Below are positions 49,690 through 61,458 of a stretch of 64,000 nt of DNA, in pieces. The notes beneath the pieces are model-generated. The model was not told where the DNA came from. It searched no databases and saw only the letters and a list, made by a program, of their open reading frames with translations. This DNA is from SR1 bacterium human oral taxon HOT-345 (GTDB taxonomy: Bacteria; Patescibacteriota; Gracilibacteria; Absconditabacterales; Absconditicoccaceae), in NCBI GenBank assembly GCA_003260355.1, contig MPSQ01000001.1, forward strand, positions 558,001 through 622,000. Reading direction: 5' to 3'. Numbering within the stretch: position 1 is the stretch's first letter; every line of letters starts with the position of its first letter. A program made the translations under genes and the position numbers.

Positions 49690-49769
49690 CAAGAATAAAA
49701 AGAATAAAAAATCTGACTCTAGTGTAAAGGTTTACTCGTGGCTTTCAAGAGGATATTTTGAAAGAAACT

Positions 49770-49819
49770 CAAGAGAGAAGATTCTCTGAAAAGAGAGAAG
49801 ATTCTCTGAAAAGATAGAA
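49770..49819. repeat. 20-bp tandem repeat with internal palindrome
   Basis: Two adjacent copies of AGAGAGAAGATTCTCTGAAA; each contains GAGAA/TTCTC self-complementarity. It lies just below the pilin terminator. Confidence 0.5.
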
Positions 49820-49843
49820 AAAACCCTCTCAATGAGAGGGGTT
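49820..49843 (-). terminator. Terminator of the pilin gene
   Basis: CCCTCTC (49824-49830) pairs with GAGAGGG (49834-49840). On the minus strand a T run follows. Confidence 0.8.
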
Positions 49844-49864
49844 CTTCATCACTAAGCATAACTC

Positions 49865-50452
49865 CTAGTATACTCCAACGTAATATAGCTGAGATTCATC
49901 TGCATATTTACAATCCTGATTAGTTGCTGAAGCTGGCGTCAAAGATCCCTTTGTAACGGTCTTACAAAGAAAAAGTTTAGTCACATCATCTATATTCGCT
50001 GAACCAATTTTATCTGCTCCCAATACATAGTTTGCACTTCCTGCTCTTTCTACTTTAGCAGCAAAAACGATTGCTCCATTTGCTATTCCATTTCTCTTGA
50101 GAATTGCATATCCATACTTTCCTACTAAAGCAGGTCCATCTATAGCTTCATTTGAGATATTCTTTTTTGCTTCCTGAGGAAGAGAAGCGACATTACCGTT
50201 TTCTACCAATTTCGCAAGTAAGTGATCAGTAGATCCCTTTGTATCCGTACCGCTTGTTGGATAATTCCCTGTCTCTTGGAGGTAAGCTGCTGTAGCTGTA
50301 GCGATCTGCTGGATAGCTGACATTCTCGCAGAATCTCTAGCAGAAGCTTGAGCAGACATAAGTCTTGGAAGGAGAGCCGCAGCCAAGATACCGATGATCA
50401 CTACTACGATCAGCATTTCCACTAAGGTAAAACCTTTCTTGAAGTTTTTCAT
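49865..50452 (-). CDS. Type IV pilin / pseudopilin
   Basis: 195 residues using ATG 50452 (an earlier ATG at 50482 adds ten residues). The prepilin leader MKNFKKG is cut before FTLVEMLIVVVIIGILAAALLPRL, the classical class III signal with Glu5, followed by the pilin alpha-helix. The C-terminal part has two cysteines (LFLCK and NQDCKYAD) that may form the disulfide loop of major pilins. Ends in TAG without TGA glycine. A prepilin peptidase and assembly ATPase are not in the window. Type IV pili mediate twitching, attachment and DNA uptake. Confidence 0.93.
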   Translation of the reverse strand: MKNFKKGFTLVEMLIVVVIIGILAAALLPRLMSAQASARDSARMSAIQQIATATAAYLQETGNYPTSGTDTKGSTDHLLAKLVENGNVASLPQEAKKNISNEAIDGPALVGKYGYAILKRNGIANGAIVFAAKVERAGSANYVLGADKIGSANIDDVTKLFLCKTVTKGSLTPASATNQDCKYADESQLYYVGVY

Positions 50453-50670
50453 TGAATGAATGAATAAAGAATAAAAAAACAAGTAAATTGTTCTGCCTTT
50501 TCGTTTATCTATATCATCCCTGTTTTCAAGGAGAACTATAGTAAAGAGGCTGAGTTTTGATTGACATTGATATTTTTATTAGGATAATTTTATTTTATTT
50601 TTGGTATTTATCAGATATTTTATTGTCAATTCAGTATTTTATGCGATTGGAATCAACTTTCCTTATTAAA

Positions 50671-50706
50671 CAGGGAGAACACTGGTTTTATTCTGTATTC
50701 TCCCTG
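50671..50706 (-). terminator. Terminator of the giant adhesin gene
   Basis: CAGGGAGAA (50671-50679) pairs with TTCTCCCTG (50698-50706); on the minus strand it lies 14 nt after the stop codon. Confidence 0.75.
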
Positions 50707-50719
50707 ATTAAAGGATGGT

Positions 50720-53700
50720 TTAGTCTCCAAACAAAAGTGTTGGGAAATCCATATCAATAAGACCAAAAGCCTTGTCTATGAGTAATGATGAATTTTCTCA
50801 GCTCATTATCCTTTCATTTTTACTGAGTCCTTTACAATTTGTGCCATCAGTTCCCGTTCCGAGCACACATGCCCATGAAAAGAGCTGATCTAATCCAATT
50901 TTCTCTTTGTAAGGGGCTTTCCATAAATTTCCCAATATTTCCATAACAGTACTTACTCTCTGATCTGTTGGCTTTTTAAAGGTATTGAAAGAGATCAATT
51001 TTCCATGGATATAAAGCTTATTACTAATCTTATCTTCACCATTATTTCCAGCAAGGAACAGTCCGTTAATAATGAAGTTTCCCTTTAAGAAGTTAGCCTT
51101 TGAATCTTCAGGTCCCTCTGCACCATCTTTGAGATATCCCCAAGGAGTAAAGGTAGCCATATTCCCTGTATTTCCACCCTTAGGAAGGAAAAGGTTTCCT
51201 CTGTCAATAAAGAGATTGATTGGTTTTGCGTCCTGAGCGCTCTGATATGCAGTAAGATTTACATTTTGACCTTTAATTATTACGGTTTTCTCTGCAAGAT
51301 CTTCAGCTGTCACGTCTATTGGAGTGGTATGTCAATTTTTGGTATTATCAATACAGATAACATCAGCATTTGGATCTCTATGTATCCACTCCTCCTTCCA
51401 CTTTCCTCTACAGAGATTCTCAGCATTTTTACGAACCAAATTTACTACTTGAGAGATTGTGGTATCCGTTCTGAGAAGAAGCGTTGACTCAAGAGAGTTT
51501 CCTTCAAAGAATTTTTTCTCTTCATTATTAATTTCATTAGAAAGCCCAATGATTCCCTTAATTCCGAGATTAAAAATCGTCGTTTTTGCACTTCCTGGAT
51601 CCACATCTAAGAATCATCCTAGTTCAGCAGAACCTCAGAAACCTGTGAGTGTTTTTTTATCGTTGAAGTTAAGTTCTCTTCCATTGTAATCAAATACTTT
51701 ATTAATACAAACCCCCTCATCTAACAAGCTATTTAATCCGGAGTGGAAGTTATTAACCTTATTAGGATTTCCCATTCCAGATTTTGTAATTTTTGCTCCG
51801 ATCATTCCTATATGTCCATAGGTATCATAGTAATATCCGAATGGATAAGAGTTATTTAATCTCTGAAGATTACATCTCAGACCACCATTTTCTTGCATGG
51901 TATTGTTGGTAGAATTATAGGCAACTCCGGCAGTGAGATGAAGATCTTCTCCATTATAGGTATGTTGGATGTCTCCATAGATTCCATAGGTATCATTTTC
52001 TTCTGCATTTTCATTGATTCCTTCACAGTTCGTGTACCATCATCCTACTAATTGTAATTTTGCATAACTTGCATGATCAAAGGCTTGTAAGGCAACCTTA
52101 GACTCCTCATCAAGTGGCCACAACCTTTCTCCTCTCTGTGAATTATAGTAGAAACCTCTTACCTTGTAAAAACACTTCTTTTGTTCTAGTCCTCCTGGTC
52201 ACTGGGTTTCTATAATTACTCCATCCTTTATCTCTTCGTGAGGGAGCCAAAAGAATCCAGCCCCAAAATCATTTCCTCTTACATTTAAGTGAGCAACTGA
52301 GAAGTATTCATCCAAAAATTTTGCAGACAACTCAAAATTTAATCCAGTCAATCCCTTACCTCGTAGGCTACTGTTATTTTTATTCCATTTTCCATTTGTT
52401 CCTGTAAGTCCTTGCCACTTATCTTTATCTTTATCATCAAGAGCCTTTTCTGACAATATTACTTTTGCTATTGTAGAGTCACTTTGAGGATTTACACCTT
52501 TCAATTTTATCTGGAATACTCCTTGATCTATTCCACTTGTCAACTTAATCTTGTAAGTTAGAGCATTCTGACTTACGACTGATATATTGTCTTTTTCTGG
52601 AGTTAGAAGTTCATCCTCCTGGATTGGTGTTCCAGCAACGAATTTTCCATTTCAAGGGTTAAACATTTGCCTTGTAAGTCTGACTTCTACTTCTTCTCCA
52701 GGATTTAATTTACCTTTTTTGGTGATAACATCTCCAAAGGCATTTACAAAAGTAATTCTTTGTTGCTTTTTATTTGTCGTAGGATTAGGAAGCCACACAG
52801 AAATCTTGCTTGTCGCCAACTCCTTGAGCGGTATATAGTTTTTACTAATATCAAGCGTTTTATTTCCTCGTCCTGGCTTTCCCGCGATATAATCCAATGC
52901 ACCCTCACCAAACAAATTCTCATCAACTTTTAGCACCTTTAAGTTTGGAAGATTATTTAATGATGCTGGCAACTTTCCTGTCAGATGATTATTGCTGAGA
53001 ATAAGTTCTTCAATCTTCTTTTCTCATCCATTAAGCTGAGGAATTATTCCTGATAATTTTGTATTTTTCAGGTTGATATTCTTGAGTGCTTTGTTTGCAG
53101 AAAAGAAATCTGATGGAATAGTTTCATTTAATGGGTTATTTTCGAGGTTGAGAACCTGAAGTTTTTCATTTTTAATTTTTGTTAGTGAAGTTTTAATCTC
53201 GTTGTTTCCTAGATTTAATGTCTTCAGATTGATCAGGTTTTTAAAACTGTTTGGTAAAGTTCCTTTAAGTTTATTTCCTGGAAGTTCAAGTCCGACAACC
53301 TGCTTTTTGTCTGAGCTACATTCAACTCCTTTTCGACTACAGATATGTTCATTTGCTGCTACACTTTTGTTATTCATTTTGTCCCATCCTTGCTTATTTG
53401 CCCAATTTGCACCATCAAGGTTTTTATAAAGATCAACTAGAGCTTCACATTCACTCCTTGAAATACCATACTTTCCTTCAAAACGACGACAGTAGCTGTC
53501 TTCATATGTGAAAGTAATCTCTTTCGCCCAGTTTTCTGGCGGGATTGTTCCAGTAAAGGAAATCGTTTTTGCTTGTTCTCATGTAATTGTAGCGCCAGCG
53601 ATTTGCTTTCCTGTATAAGTATAAGACTGGTTTAGCTGAAAATCCAATCCTCCGTATTTCCTCAAAACTTCTTGTGGAGCAATTGTTTCTCCAAAGCTAT

Positions 53701-56700
53701 TTTTGTACTGGATAGTTACCATTTTGGTGGTAGCAGCGATTTTATATTCTTCAAGAATCTCACTAGTGCTCAGTGCATAGTTCCATATCTTCAATTCATC
53801 GAGTTGAAAATCACTCTGACTGCCATTTGTAGCACCAATGTTTGCGTTAAATAGACCAAGTTCTGGATAAGAATCTAGAGGCACCGTTCCTTTAGCTTGA
53901 CCATTAACAAAGCAAGTAAACTGATGATTGATCATATCAAAAACTCCTGCAATATGGCTCCACTGCCCTTCTTGTATAGGAGAGCTTCCACATTGAGCCT
54001 CTTTTGTCTTGTGACCATTTCAGATAAAGAACTTAATATATCCCTGGTTATCGATTCAGAATTTAAACCCTTTATTATTTCCACTTGTAGCATCAATTGT
54101 ATAGTTCTGAGTTATATTTTCTGGTTTAATCCAATGAGATACGGTAAAATACCTTCCTCCATCTAGCTCGATAGGCTTTGCTGTAGTAATTTTCGCTGTT
54201 CCTGCAAACTTAGCCGATTTACCTAATCTTCCTTCTAAAGCAGTCGCTCCATGATTAGCTCCCACCTGTCAATCTCAGGTAGCATTACGACCAAGATTTT
54301 GTGGATCATCAAAAGAATAATTCAGAATTTGTTTCTTCTTGTAGGTTGTGAAAAGCTGAATATTGGCATTATTTGCGACATTTACTGTTGTTGGCTCTTT
54401 GAAAATAAGCCCTTTTACTTTTCCTCCCAAATCTCAGAGTCCTACGTTGTTTGCAAAAGCCTCCTCTCAAATTTTATTGAGTGAATCTGGGAAATATATA
54501 GATGTAAGTTTATTATTCTGAAAAACGTGCGCATTAATCTCTTCAATAGTATTTGCTCCAGTCATATTTACAGAAGCAAGCTTATTATTCCTAAAACTTG
54601 ATTCTCCAATGATTTTTAGAGAGGCTGGCAACACTAGCGAAGTAAGTTGGTTATCACGAAAAGCTTCGTTTCCGATTATCGCAACTCCGCTGAGAAGTTT
54701 TACTGAAGTGAGCGAGTTATTACGGAAAGCTGAATTTCCGATACGACTTATTCCAGCAGGAATTTCTACTTCTGTAAGTTGATTTCCAGAGAAAGCGTTA
54801 TCATCAATTCTTTTCGTTCCACTTGGTAGGAGAATTGTTGTTAGCTTATTATCTTGGAATGCACCAGTTCCAATTCCATTTAGAGCATTTGGAAGCTTTA
54901 CTGATACTAATTTATTAGCTCTAAAAGCTCCTTCTCAGATGAATTTTACAGCATCAGGAATTTTAACTCATGAGAGATTATTTCCTTGGAATGCCTCCCC
55001 TTCGAGAGTAGTCAATCCAGTTGGAAGCTGAATTTCTGCTAGTTTATTGCCTCTAAAAGCAGCTTGTCCAATATGGGTTATCGTATTTGGGAAAATCACG
55101 CTCTTGATTTCTTTTTCTTTGAAGGCATTGGATCAGATTTTTTTTACTGCTTGTCCATTGATTGTAGCTGGGATTGTTACGTTTTCATTACATCCAGCTC
55201 ATCCCTTATTATAGTTTGTAATTGTTCCTGCATTAAAGGTGAAACAGCTCTCTGGTGTTACTAATTGGATCAAATGGATATTAGCATCCGATGCTCTTGA
55301 TATCTCACTTGGATCTTTCAGAGTATATCCTACTACCTGATTTCCAAATTCAGATTTTCATGGATTATAAGCGAAAGCTCTTTCTTCGATAGAAAGAAGA
55401 CTATTAGGGAGGGAAATCTCTGTTAGCCTATTCATAATAAAGGCCTCCCTGTTAATCTTGATAAGCGTTTCTGGGAATACAACGGACTCCACTCCCCTTT
55501 CCATAAAGGCTCATTGTCCAATTTCTTTTACGGTAATACCATTGATAATGGATGGGATGAATACATCTCTACCACATACCCCTCATCAGTTATAACTCGT
55601 AATAACTCCTCCTGAGGATATCTGAAAACAAGCATCAGGAGTTGCTTCTGTCCTTCTTACAATTTTAATCTTTGCAGTCGGATCAACTTGGACTTTTGAA
55701 GGATCTCCATTAATCACCCCTTTTACCATGTTTCCTCAAAGATCAGGACTTCATAGATTAGACATAAAGGCATTTTGCTCAATATTTCTGAGGGAAAGTG
55801 GAACATTTACCACGGTTAATTTATTGTTTTCAAAAGCACTTTTACCAATATTTGTTAGTCCAAATGGAAGATAAAGTGAAGTTAACTGATTATTAGCAAA
55901 TACTCATTCTTCTAGGGTTTTTAGTCCTTCTGGGATATAGAGTGAGGTGATTCTGTTAGATTTAAAGGCATTTGCTCAAATTTTCTCAATATAGTAAGGG
56001 AGTTGCAATGAAGCAATCTCATTTGATGTAAAGGCATATTTCCCAATCTCCTTCACTGAGTAAGGCAAGATGAGTCAGGTTAAATACCCCCCCCAAAAAG
56101 CATAATCCCCAATCTTTGTGACGGAATTTGGGATTGTTACTGAGGCCAGAGGATTATAATAAAAAGCATAATCTCCGATCTTTGTTACTGAATTTGGGAT
56201 TGTTACTGAGGTCAATTGATTTTCACCGAAAACATGATTTTGAAGTTCTGGAACAGAATTTCAGATTATTACAGATGTTAGTTTATTTCTCCTGAATGCA
56301 GCATATTCAAGGCTCGTTACAGAATCAGGAATTATTATTGATGTTAGCTTATTATCCATAAAAACAGAACCACTCAGGTTAGTTACAGAGTTTGGAATTA
56401 TTACCGAGGTCAGTTGATTATCTGAAAAAGCGCCGAATCGAATACTCGTTACAGAATTAGGAATTGTAAGTCAAGTAAGTCCTTTATATCTAAAAGCATT
56501 CGTTCAAATAGATTTTACCGGATGTGCACCAATAGTAGGAGGAATAATTACGTCGGCTCAACATTCAGGATAAACTCCTTTTTTATAATTCGTAATTTGC
56601 CCCTTGGCAGTATCAAAGTCAAAACATTTCGCTGGAGTTCAAGGTGATACAAGCTGGATATTTGCGTCTGATGCGACACTAACTGCACTTGGATCACCAG

Positions 56701-57862
56701 TGAAAATTCCCTTTACTTTTCATCCTAAGGACGAAAGTCCAGGATTACTATTGAAAGCATACGTGCTAATTGTCGTAACAGAAGTTGGGATCTCTACTGA
56801 TGTGAGTTTATTTGCTTGGAATGCTCGAAGATTAATATGTGTTAGTGTATCTGGTAGTGTAAGTGATGAAATTTGGTTATTTCTGAAGGCATGATTAGCA
56901 ATTACTTTTACTCCACTTGGAATAACGACAGAACTTAGCTTATTTGTCATAAAAGCTCAATCGCTAATTGTAGTAAGTGAATCTGATATTTCAACAGAAG
57001 CTATTTGATTATCCCTGAAGGCACTATTTCCAATACTTGTTACAGAATTTGGGATTACTACTCATGTCAACTGATTATACTGAAATGCAGTTACTCCAAT
57101 GCTTGTTACAGAATTTGGGATTACTACGGAAGTAATGCTCTTGTTTTTAAATGCATTATCTCCAATAGCAGTTACAGACTTTCCTCCGATCGTAGAAGGA
57201 ATAGTTACATTATTTCCACATTCAGAATATGCTCCCTTCTTGTAGTTGGTGATCGTTCCAGAATTAAAGTCGAAGCAACGCTCTCCCTCTGGAAGCGGAG
57301 GGGTCACTGCACTCTCTGTCGTTGACGCACATCTTGTAGATATCCTTTCTCCTCCTGCACTTCAACATTTTCAACTCGATAAAGTACAGTTATGGCTATA
57401 TGCTGTAGAATTTGTGACTCTATAATGGTTTGATTTTTGCTGTCCTGCCGCTGTTGCGTTAAATCTAACCAATTTTCCTCTATTAACATAAGCATGATTC
57501 CATTCTCTTAACCCTCCGTAGTTCTCCATCATTTTTCGAGAAAATCCAGCAATATTCAGACTACGACAGTGATTAAAAGCTGCTGTTTGATCTCCTGCTA
57601 TTTCAGTATTAGCTGGAGCAATAAGGATTTTTGTCGATCCCGAAGGAATCCCAAGAATACAGTATTGACTTGGATTACTAAGCCCAGGAGTATTACATCC
57701 CTGAGGATAACGGCTATCATTACTATCTATGATATAGTAAGGTGCTGTCTGCGCTGATACCGTGCTAAAAATTCCACTTCCTAGCAAGAATGCTACTCCT
57801 GCTCCCAAGAGTGTTTTTCCTAACCATGAAGTCATAAAAATTCTTCCTTTTCTTTTGTTCAT
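50720..57862 (-). CDS. Giant BspA-like leucine-rich/LamG adhesin
   Basis: One 2380-residue frame, with all segments in the same register and dozens of TGA glycines, ending in TAA 50720. A signal peptide precedes SAQTAPYY. ATG 57835 (Met10) has an AAGGA ribosome site and may be the true start. Residues about 200-1180 hold at least four BspA/LRR_5 blocks, each headed by a module like GTITNYNKGGxGCNENVTIPATINGQAV. They are filled with 23-residue repeats of the NAFRNNQISSLTLPDTLTHI type. A LamG-like lectin domain follows (about 1200-1330, DGGRYFTVSHWIKPENI), then plant-type LRRs (NLINLKTLNLGNNEI). Beta-rich domains and a Cys-containing pilus-tip-like end complete it. A host-binding adhesin is inferred. 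Confidence 0.85.
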
Positions 57863-57884
57863 CAGTATCGTATAACAAATAAAA

Positions 57885-57911
57885 AGTATACTAGCTCAAG
57901 TATAGTTTCAA
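57885..57911 (-). promoter_or_regulatory. Promoter of the giant adhesin
   Basis: On the minus strand TTGAAA (57911-57906), 15 bp, TATACT (57890-57885). Confidence 0.5.
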
Positions 57912-58043
57912 TACTCCCAAAAGTAAAAAGAATCAGAATTAAACTTTTTTTTCTTGTTGTTATTTGTTTTTTGTTTTTGTTTTTATATTGACTCTTTTGC
58001 ATTTTATAATTTCTTATAAAAAATAATAGCGGGAGATTTTCTC

Positions 58044-58071
58044 TTGCATTCCCGTTGCCCATTCCTATATA
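58044..58071 (+). promoter_or_regulatory. Promoter of the CNNM gene
   Basis: TTGCAT (58044-58049), 16 bp, TATATA (58066-58071), 29 bp before ATG 58100. Confidence 0.7.
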
Positions 58072-58099
58072 TAAGAGAGTTTTTATCTTTTTGTTTGTT

Positions 58100-59398
58100 A
58101 TGGATCCCCGATCGTTAGTCCTCTTTGGTATTTTGATTTTATTATCAATGTTTTTCTCTGGGAGTGAGACTGCGTTTACTGCGGTTCCTCTTCACAAGGT
58201 CAATGCACTTAGGAAACAAAAAAAAAGCTGATCCAAAGTCCTTTCTCAGCTCAAACGTCAGCCGGAGAGAATGCTGATTGCGATTCTCATTGGGAATAAC
58301 ATTGTAAACATTGCGGCTGCCTCACTAGCGACACTTATTTCACTTCAGATTGCAACGGTAATCAATTATGATCAAGGCACGATTATCACAATTTCTACGA
58401 TTATCGTTACGATATTGGTCTTGCTCTTTGGTGAAATTTTTCCCAAGACCTTTGCAACGAGTCACGCGGAAAGGATTGCTCTTGGTATTGCTCCGATTTA
58501 TCTGGTACTGATTAAAGTGTTTTTTCCGATTATCGTCGTTATTGAGCGGATGATGAAAGGGCTTACCAAAAAGGCGAAGAAAAATGCTGTCAGTGAATCA
58601 GATTTAGAAGCTTTTATTGAGCTTTCTAAACAAGCGGGGATGTTTGATAACAAGCAGGATCAGAAGATCAAGAAGCTTTTGGCGCTTGATGATTTGACTG
58701 CTGAGGAGATTATGACGCCGAGGATCAAGATCAAGGCGATTAATGACGATCATACTTTGGAAGAGGCGATTCAGGTTTTGACGGAGTATCATTATTCTCG
58801 TATCCCTGTTTATCATGGGACGATTGATACTATTGATAGGGTGATCACGCTAAAAGAACTCCTTAGAATGACCAAAAAATATCAGTGATCAACACTCCTT
58901 TCAGAGCTTCAGATTTCTCCTATTATCAAGATTCCTCGTAGTCAACCAATAGATAGTTTGCTCGAGAAATTTCAGAAAACTCACAAGCATATTGCGGTAG
59001 TGATGGATGAGTATTGAGGAGTTGACGGAGTTGTTAGTCTAGAAGATATTATTGAAGAGGTTTTTGGAGAGATCCAAGACGAGACGGATGAAGAGCTTCC
59101 ACTTATTCAAAAAAATGAAGACTGATCTTGATATCTTTGTCAGTCTTATACGAGGATGGATGAATTACTCACAGAGCTCGGCATTCATTTTGAAGATCTC
59201 AATTTAGATCATGAATTTGAAGCGGAAACCTTAAGCTATTTCATCACCAGTCATCTCGAGAGATACCCTCTTGCCTGAGAAGAAATCGTGCTTCCTATCA
59301 ATACCCTCGAGGAGAAAGAAGAAAAAAAATCACTCCATCTTAAAGTGCTTCGAATGAAAAAGAGCATTATCGGTGAAATTAGTGTAGCAGTAAGATAA
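58100..59398 (+). CDS. CNNM/CorC-HlyC family transporter
   Basis: A 432-residue frame across TGA glycines ending in TAA. The N-terminal DUF21 domain has four helices (FGILILLSMFFSGSETAFTAV, LIAILIGNNIVNIAAASLATLI, TIIVTILVLLFGEIFPKTFA, APIYLVLIKVFFPIIVVIERM). A CBS pair follows ([82 protein letters not shown]). The C-terminal CorC_HlyC domain has YLCQSYTRMDELLTELGI and FEAETLSYFITSHL. These proteins take part in Mg2+ or Co2+ efflux. It is convergent with dnaB across a large inverted repeat. Confidence 0.93.
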
Positions 59399-59404
59399 AC
59401 ACGC

Positions 59405-59683
59405 GGACGTCCGTATCTTTTGCTAGGAACGTCCGTATCTTTTGCTGGGAACGTCCGTATCTTTTGCTGGGAACGTCCGTATCTTTTGCTGGGAACGTCC
59501 GTATCTTTTGCTAGGAACGTCCGTATCTTTTGCTGGGAACGTCCGTATCTTCCTAGCAAAAGATACGGACGTTCCCAGCAAAAGATACGGACGTTCCCAG
59601 CAAAAGATACGGACGTTCCTAGCAAAAGATACGGACGTTCCTAGCAAAAGATACGGACGTTCCCGATAAAACATGCGAACGTT
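59405..59683. repeat. Giant inverted repeat of 22-bp tandem units
   Basis: Six full copies of GAACGTCCGTATCTTTTGCT plus GG (starts 59405, 59427, 59449, 59471, 59493, 59515) and a truncated seventh (59537-59551) are followed by six reverse-complement copies (59552-59683, the last degenerate). The arms are about 132 bp with a 15-nt loop, enough for a very stable hairpin or cruciform. It lies between the convergent CNNM and dnaB genes. Frames through it on both strands are artefacts of the repeat. Confidence 0.95.
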
Positions 59684-59768
59684 TTTGGGGGAAAGATTGG
59701 ATTTCGTATTTTATCAGGATAAAAAGTAGGTTTATAGAGTATTACGAAACTAAGCCAGTAACTTCACT

Positions 59769-61124
59769 CTAATAGCTTGCATCCCTCACTTTCTCTTCTC
59801 TTTCGGTGAATCTCATAATTTCTTTCTCAAAATGGAGCTCAACCTCCCCTACCGCTCAGTTTCTGTTTTTTCTGATGCAGACGTCGGTTGCACCTTTCTT
59901 ATCAGTATCAGGATCGTAGTAGTCTTCTCTATGCAGCATCAAAACCGCATCGGCATCTTGCTCAATCGCTCCTGATTCTCTCAGGTCGGAAAGTTGTGGC
60001 TTCTTGTCTACCCTCTGCTCTACCGCACGAGAAAGTTGAGAAAGTGCGATAATCGGCACTTCAAGCTCCCTTGCAAGCTCTTTTAGCCCTCTTGAGATCT
60101 CGGAAATCTCTTGGACTCTATTCCCAACAAAGACTGTTCCATGCATCAGTTGGAGGTAATCAATGATCACAATATCCAGTCAGCCTTTTTCTATTTTTAA
60201 TTTTCTGAGTTTAGATTTGAGCTCAGGAACGGTCAAAGCCCCCTTATCATCAATATAAATCTGAGCTTCTCCAAGGATCTCCATCGCCTCCCCCATTCTC
60301 GCAAAATCCTCATTATCTAGGTCCCCTTTGGTGATTTTATACATCGGAACGCTAGAAACCTCCGACATAATCCTATCAACGATAGATTCTGAGCTCATTT
60401 CCAGGGAAATCATCACGGCAGATTTTTTCTGTTTGAGAGCAATATCGGTCAGCACATTGAGGGCAAAAGAGGTCTTACCCATAGACGGTCTTGCTGCAAG
60501 AATAATCAGTTCTCAGGGCTTGAATCCCGTCAGCATCCCATCAATCCCCTTATACCCCGACATCACCTTCTTTTCGTTGAATTTCTCAGGGTTGTCCACG
60601 ATTTCCATATACTCCTCTATTCTCCCTTTCAGAATATCTCCAATAGAAATAATGCTGTCTCCGACTTGGTTTTGCGTAAGGTCAAAGATTTTCTTTTCAA
60701 TAGCATCAAAAATCTGAATCGTGTCTTTTTGTTCGTAGACTTCACCTGAGATTCCCTGACAAACTTTCAAAACTTGCCTCAAAAGCGACTTTTCTCTCAC
60801 GATTTTGCTATATTCTCAGCAAGGCTGAGTAGAGAAAAGGAAGGTAGAAAGCTCGTAAAGGTAGTCCGTTCCTCCGATCACATCCAGATTTCCATTTTTT
60901 GAAAGCTGATCAGAAACGGTAACGACATCTATCGTCTTTCTTGCAGTCCAGAGCTGCTGAATCGCCTCGTAAATAAATCCATGCTCCTTTTGATAGAAAT
61001 CTTTGTAGCCCAGTTTATCACTATCATAAATCCACATCGTTTCATTATCTAGCAAAACTCAGCTGATTACGCCCTTTTCTGCTTCAATATTATGAGGAGG
61101 GAGATTGATATTTTCTATAGCCAT
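59769..61124 (-). CDS. dnaB: Replicative DNA helicase DnaB
   Basis: A 451-residue frame across TGA glycines ending in TAG. N-terminal domain [24 protein letters not shown]; linker and RecA-like core with [37 protein letters not shown] (Walker A). [30 protein letters not shown] (Walker B/H2), [29 protein letters not shown], and [23 protein letters not shown] with the arginine finger region follow. Typical length. It unwinds DNA ahead of the replisome as a hexamer. It is transcribed alone here. Confidence 0.96.
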
Positions 61125-61180
61125 GGATGGAGAAAGAGGAAAAGAATAAAATTAGAGAACTAACCAGTCATTGAGAGTTA

Positions 61181-61300
61181 TAGACGAAGCAATCCAGTTT
61201 TATTGCTAATGGATCGCCACACTTCGTTCGCGATGACTGATTTCCGCATTCCGTCATTGCGAGCGAAACGAAGTGGAGCGTGGCAATCCAGATGATAATC
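61181..61300. repeat. REP-like imperfect palindrome
   Basis: GGATCGCCACACTTCGTTCG (about 61212) is followed by a near complement CATTGCGAGCGAAACGAAGT...GGCAATCC (about 61254-61291). The half-unit GTCATTGCGAGCGAA...GCAATCC is a widespread bacterial REP-type sequence. It fills the gap between dnaB and the ClbS-like gene. Confidence 0.65.
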
Positions 61301-61458
61301 CAATCCATTTCCAGGACAGGATCTCCCTCGCAACAAGTCGGAATCGTGATGACAAAAATCCATACACGAAGATAATAAAAAATTCCGAACCAAATGCAAG
61401 AGAAAATTCAGTTCAGAATTGGTTTTTCTTTTAACTTTTTCACAAGTTTTTAACAGAG

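Noticed and set aside
59251..59674. Several ORFs on both strands rich in RSQQKIRTFPAK
   Set aside because: Artefacts of the 22-bp inverted repeat, where the same unit is read in several frames.
61178..61399. Minus-strand ORF between dnaB and the ClbS-like gene
   Set aside because: It is the translation of the REP-like palindrome.
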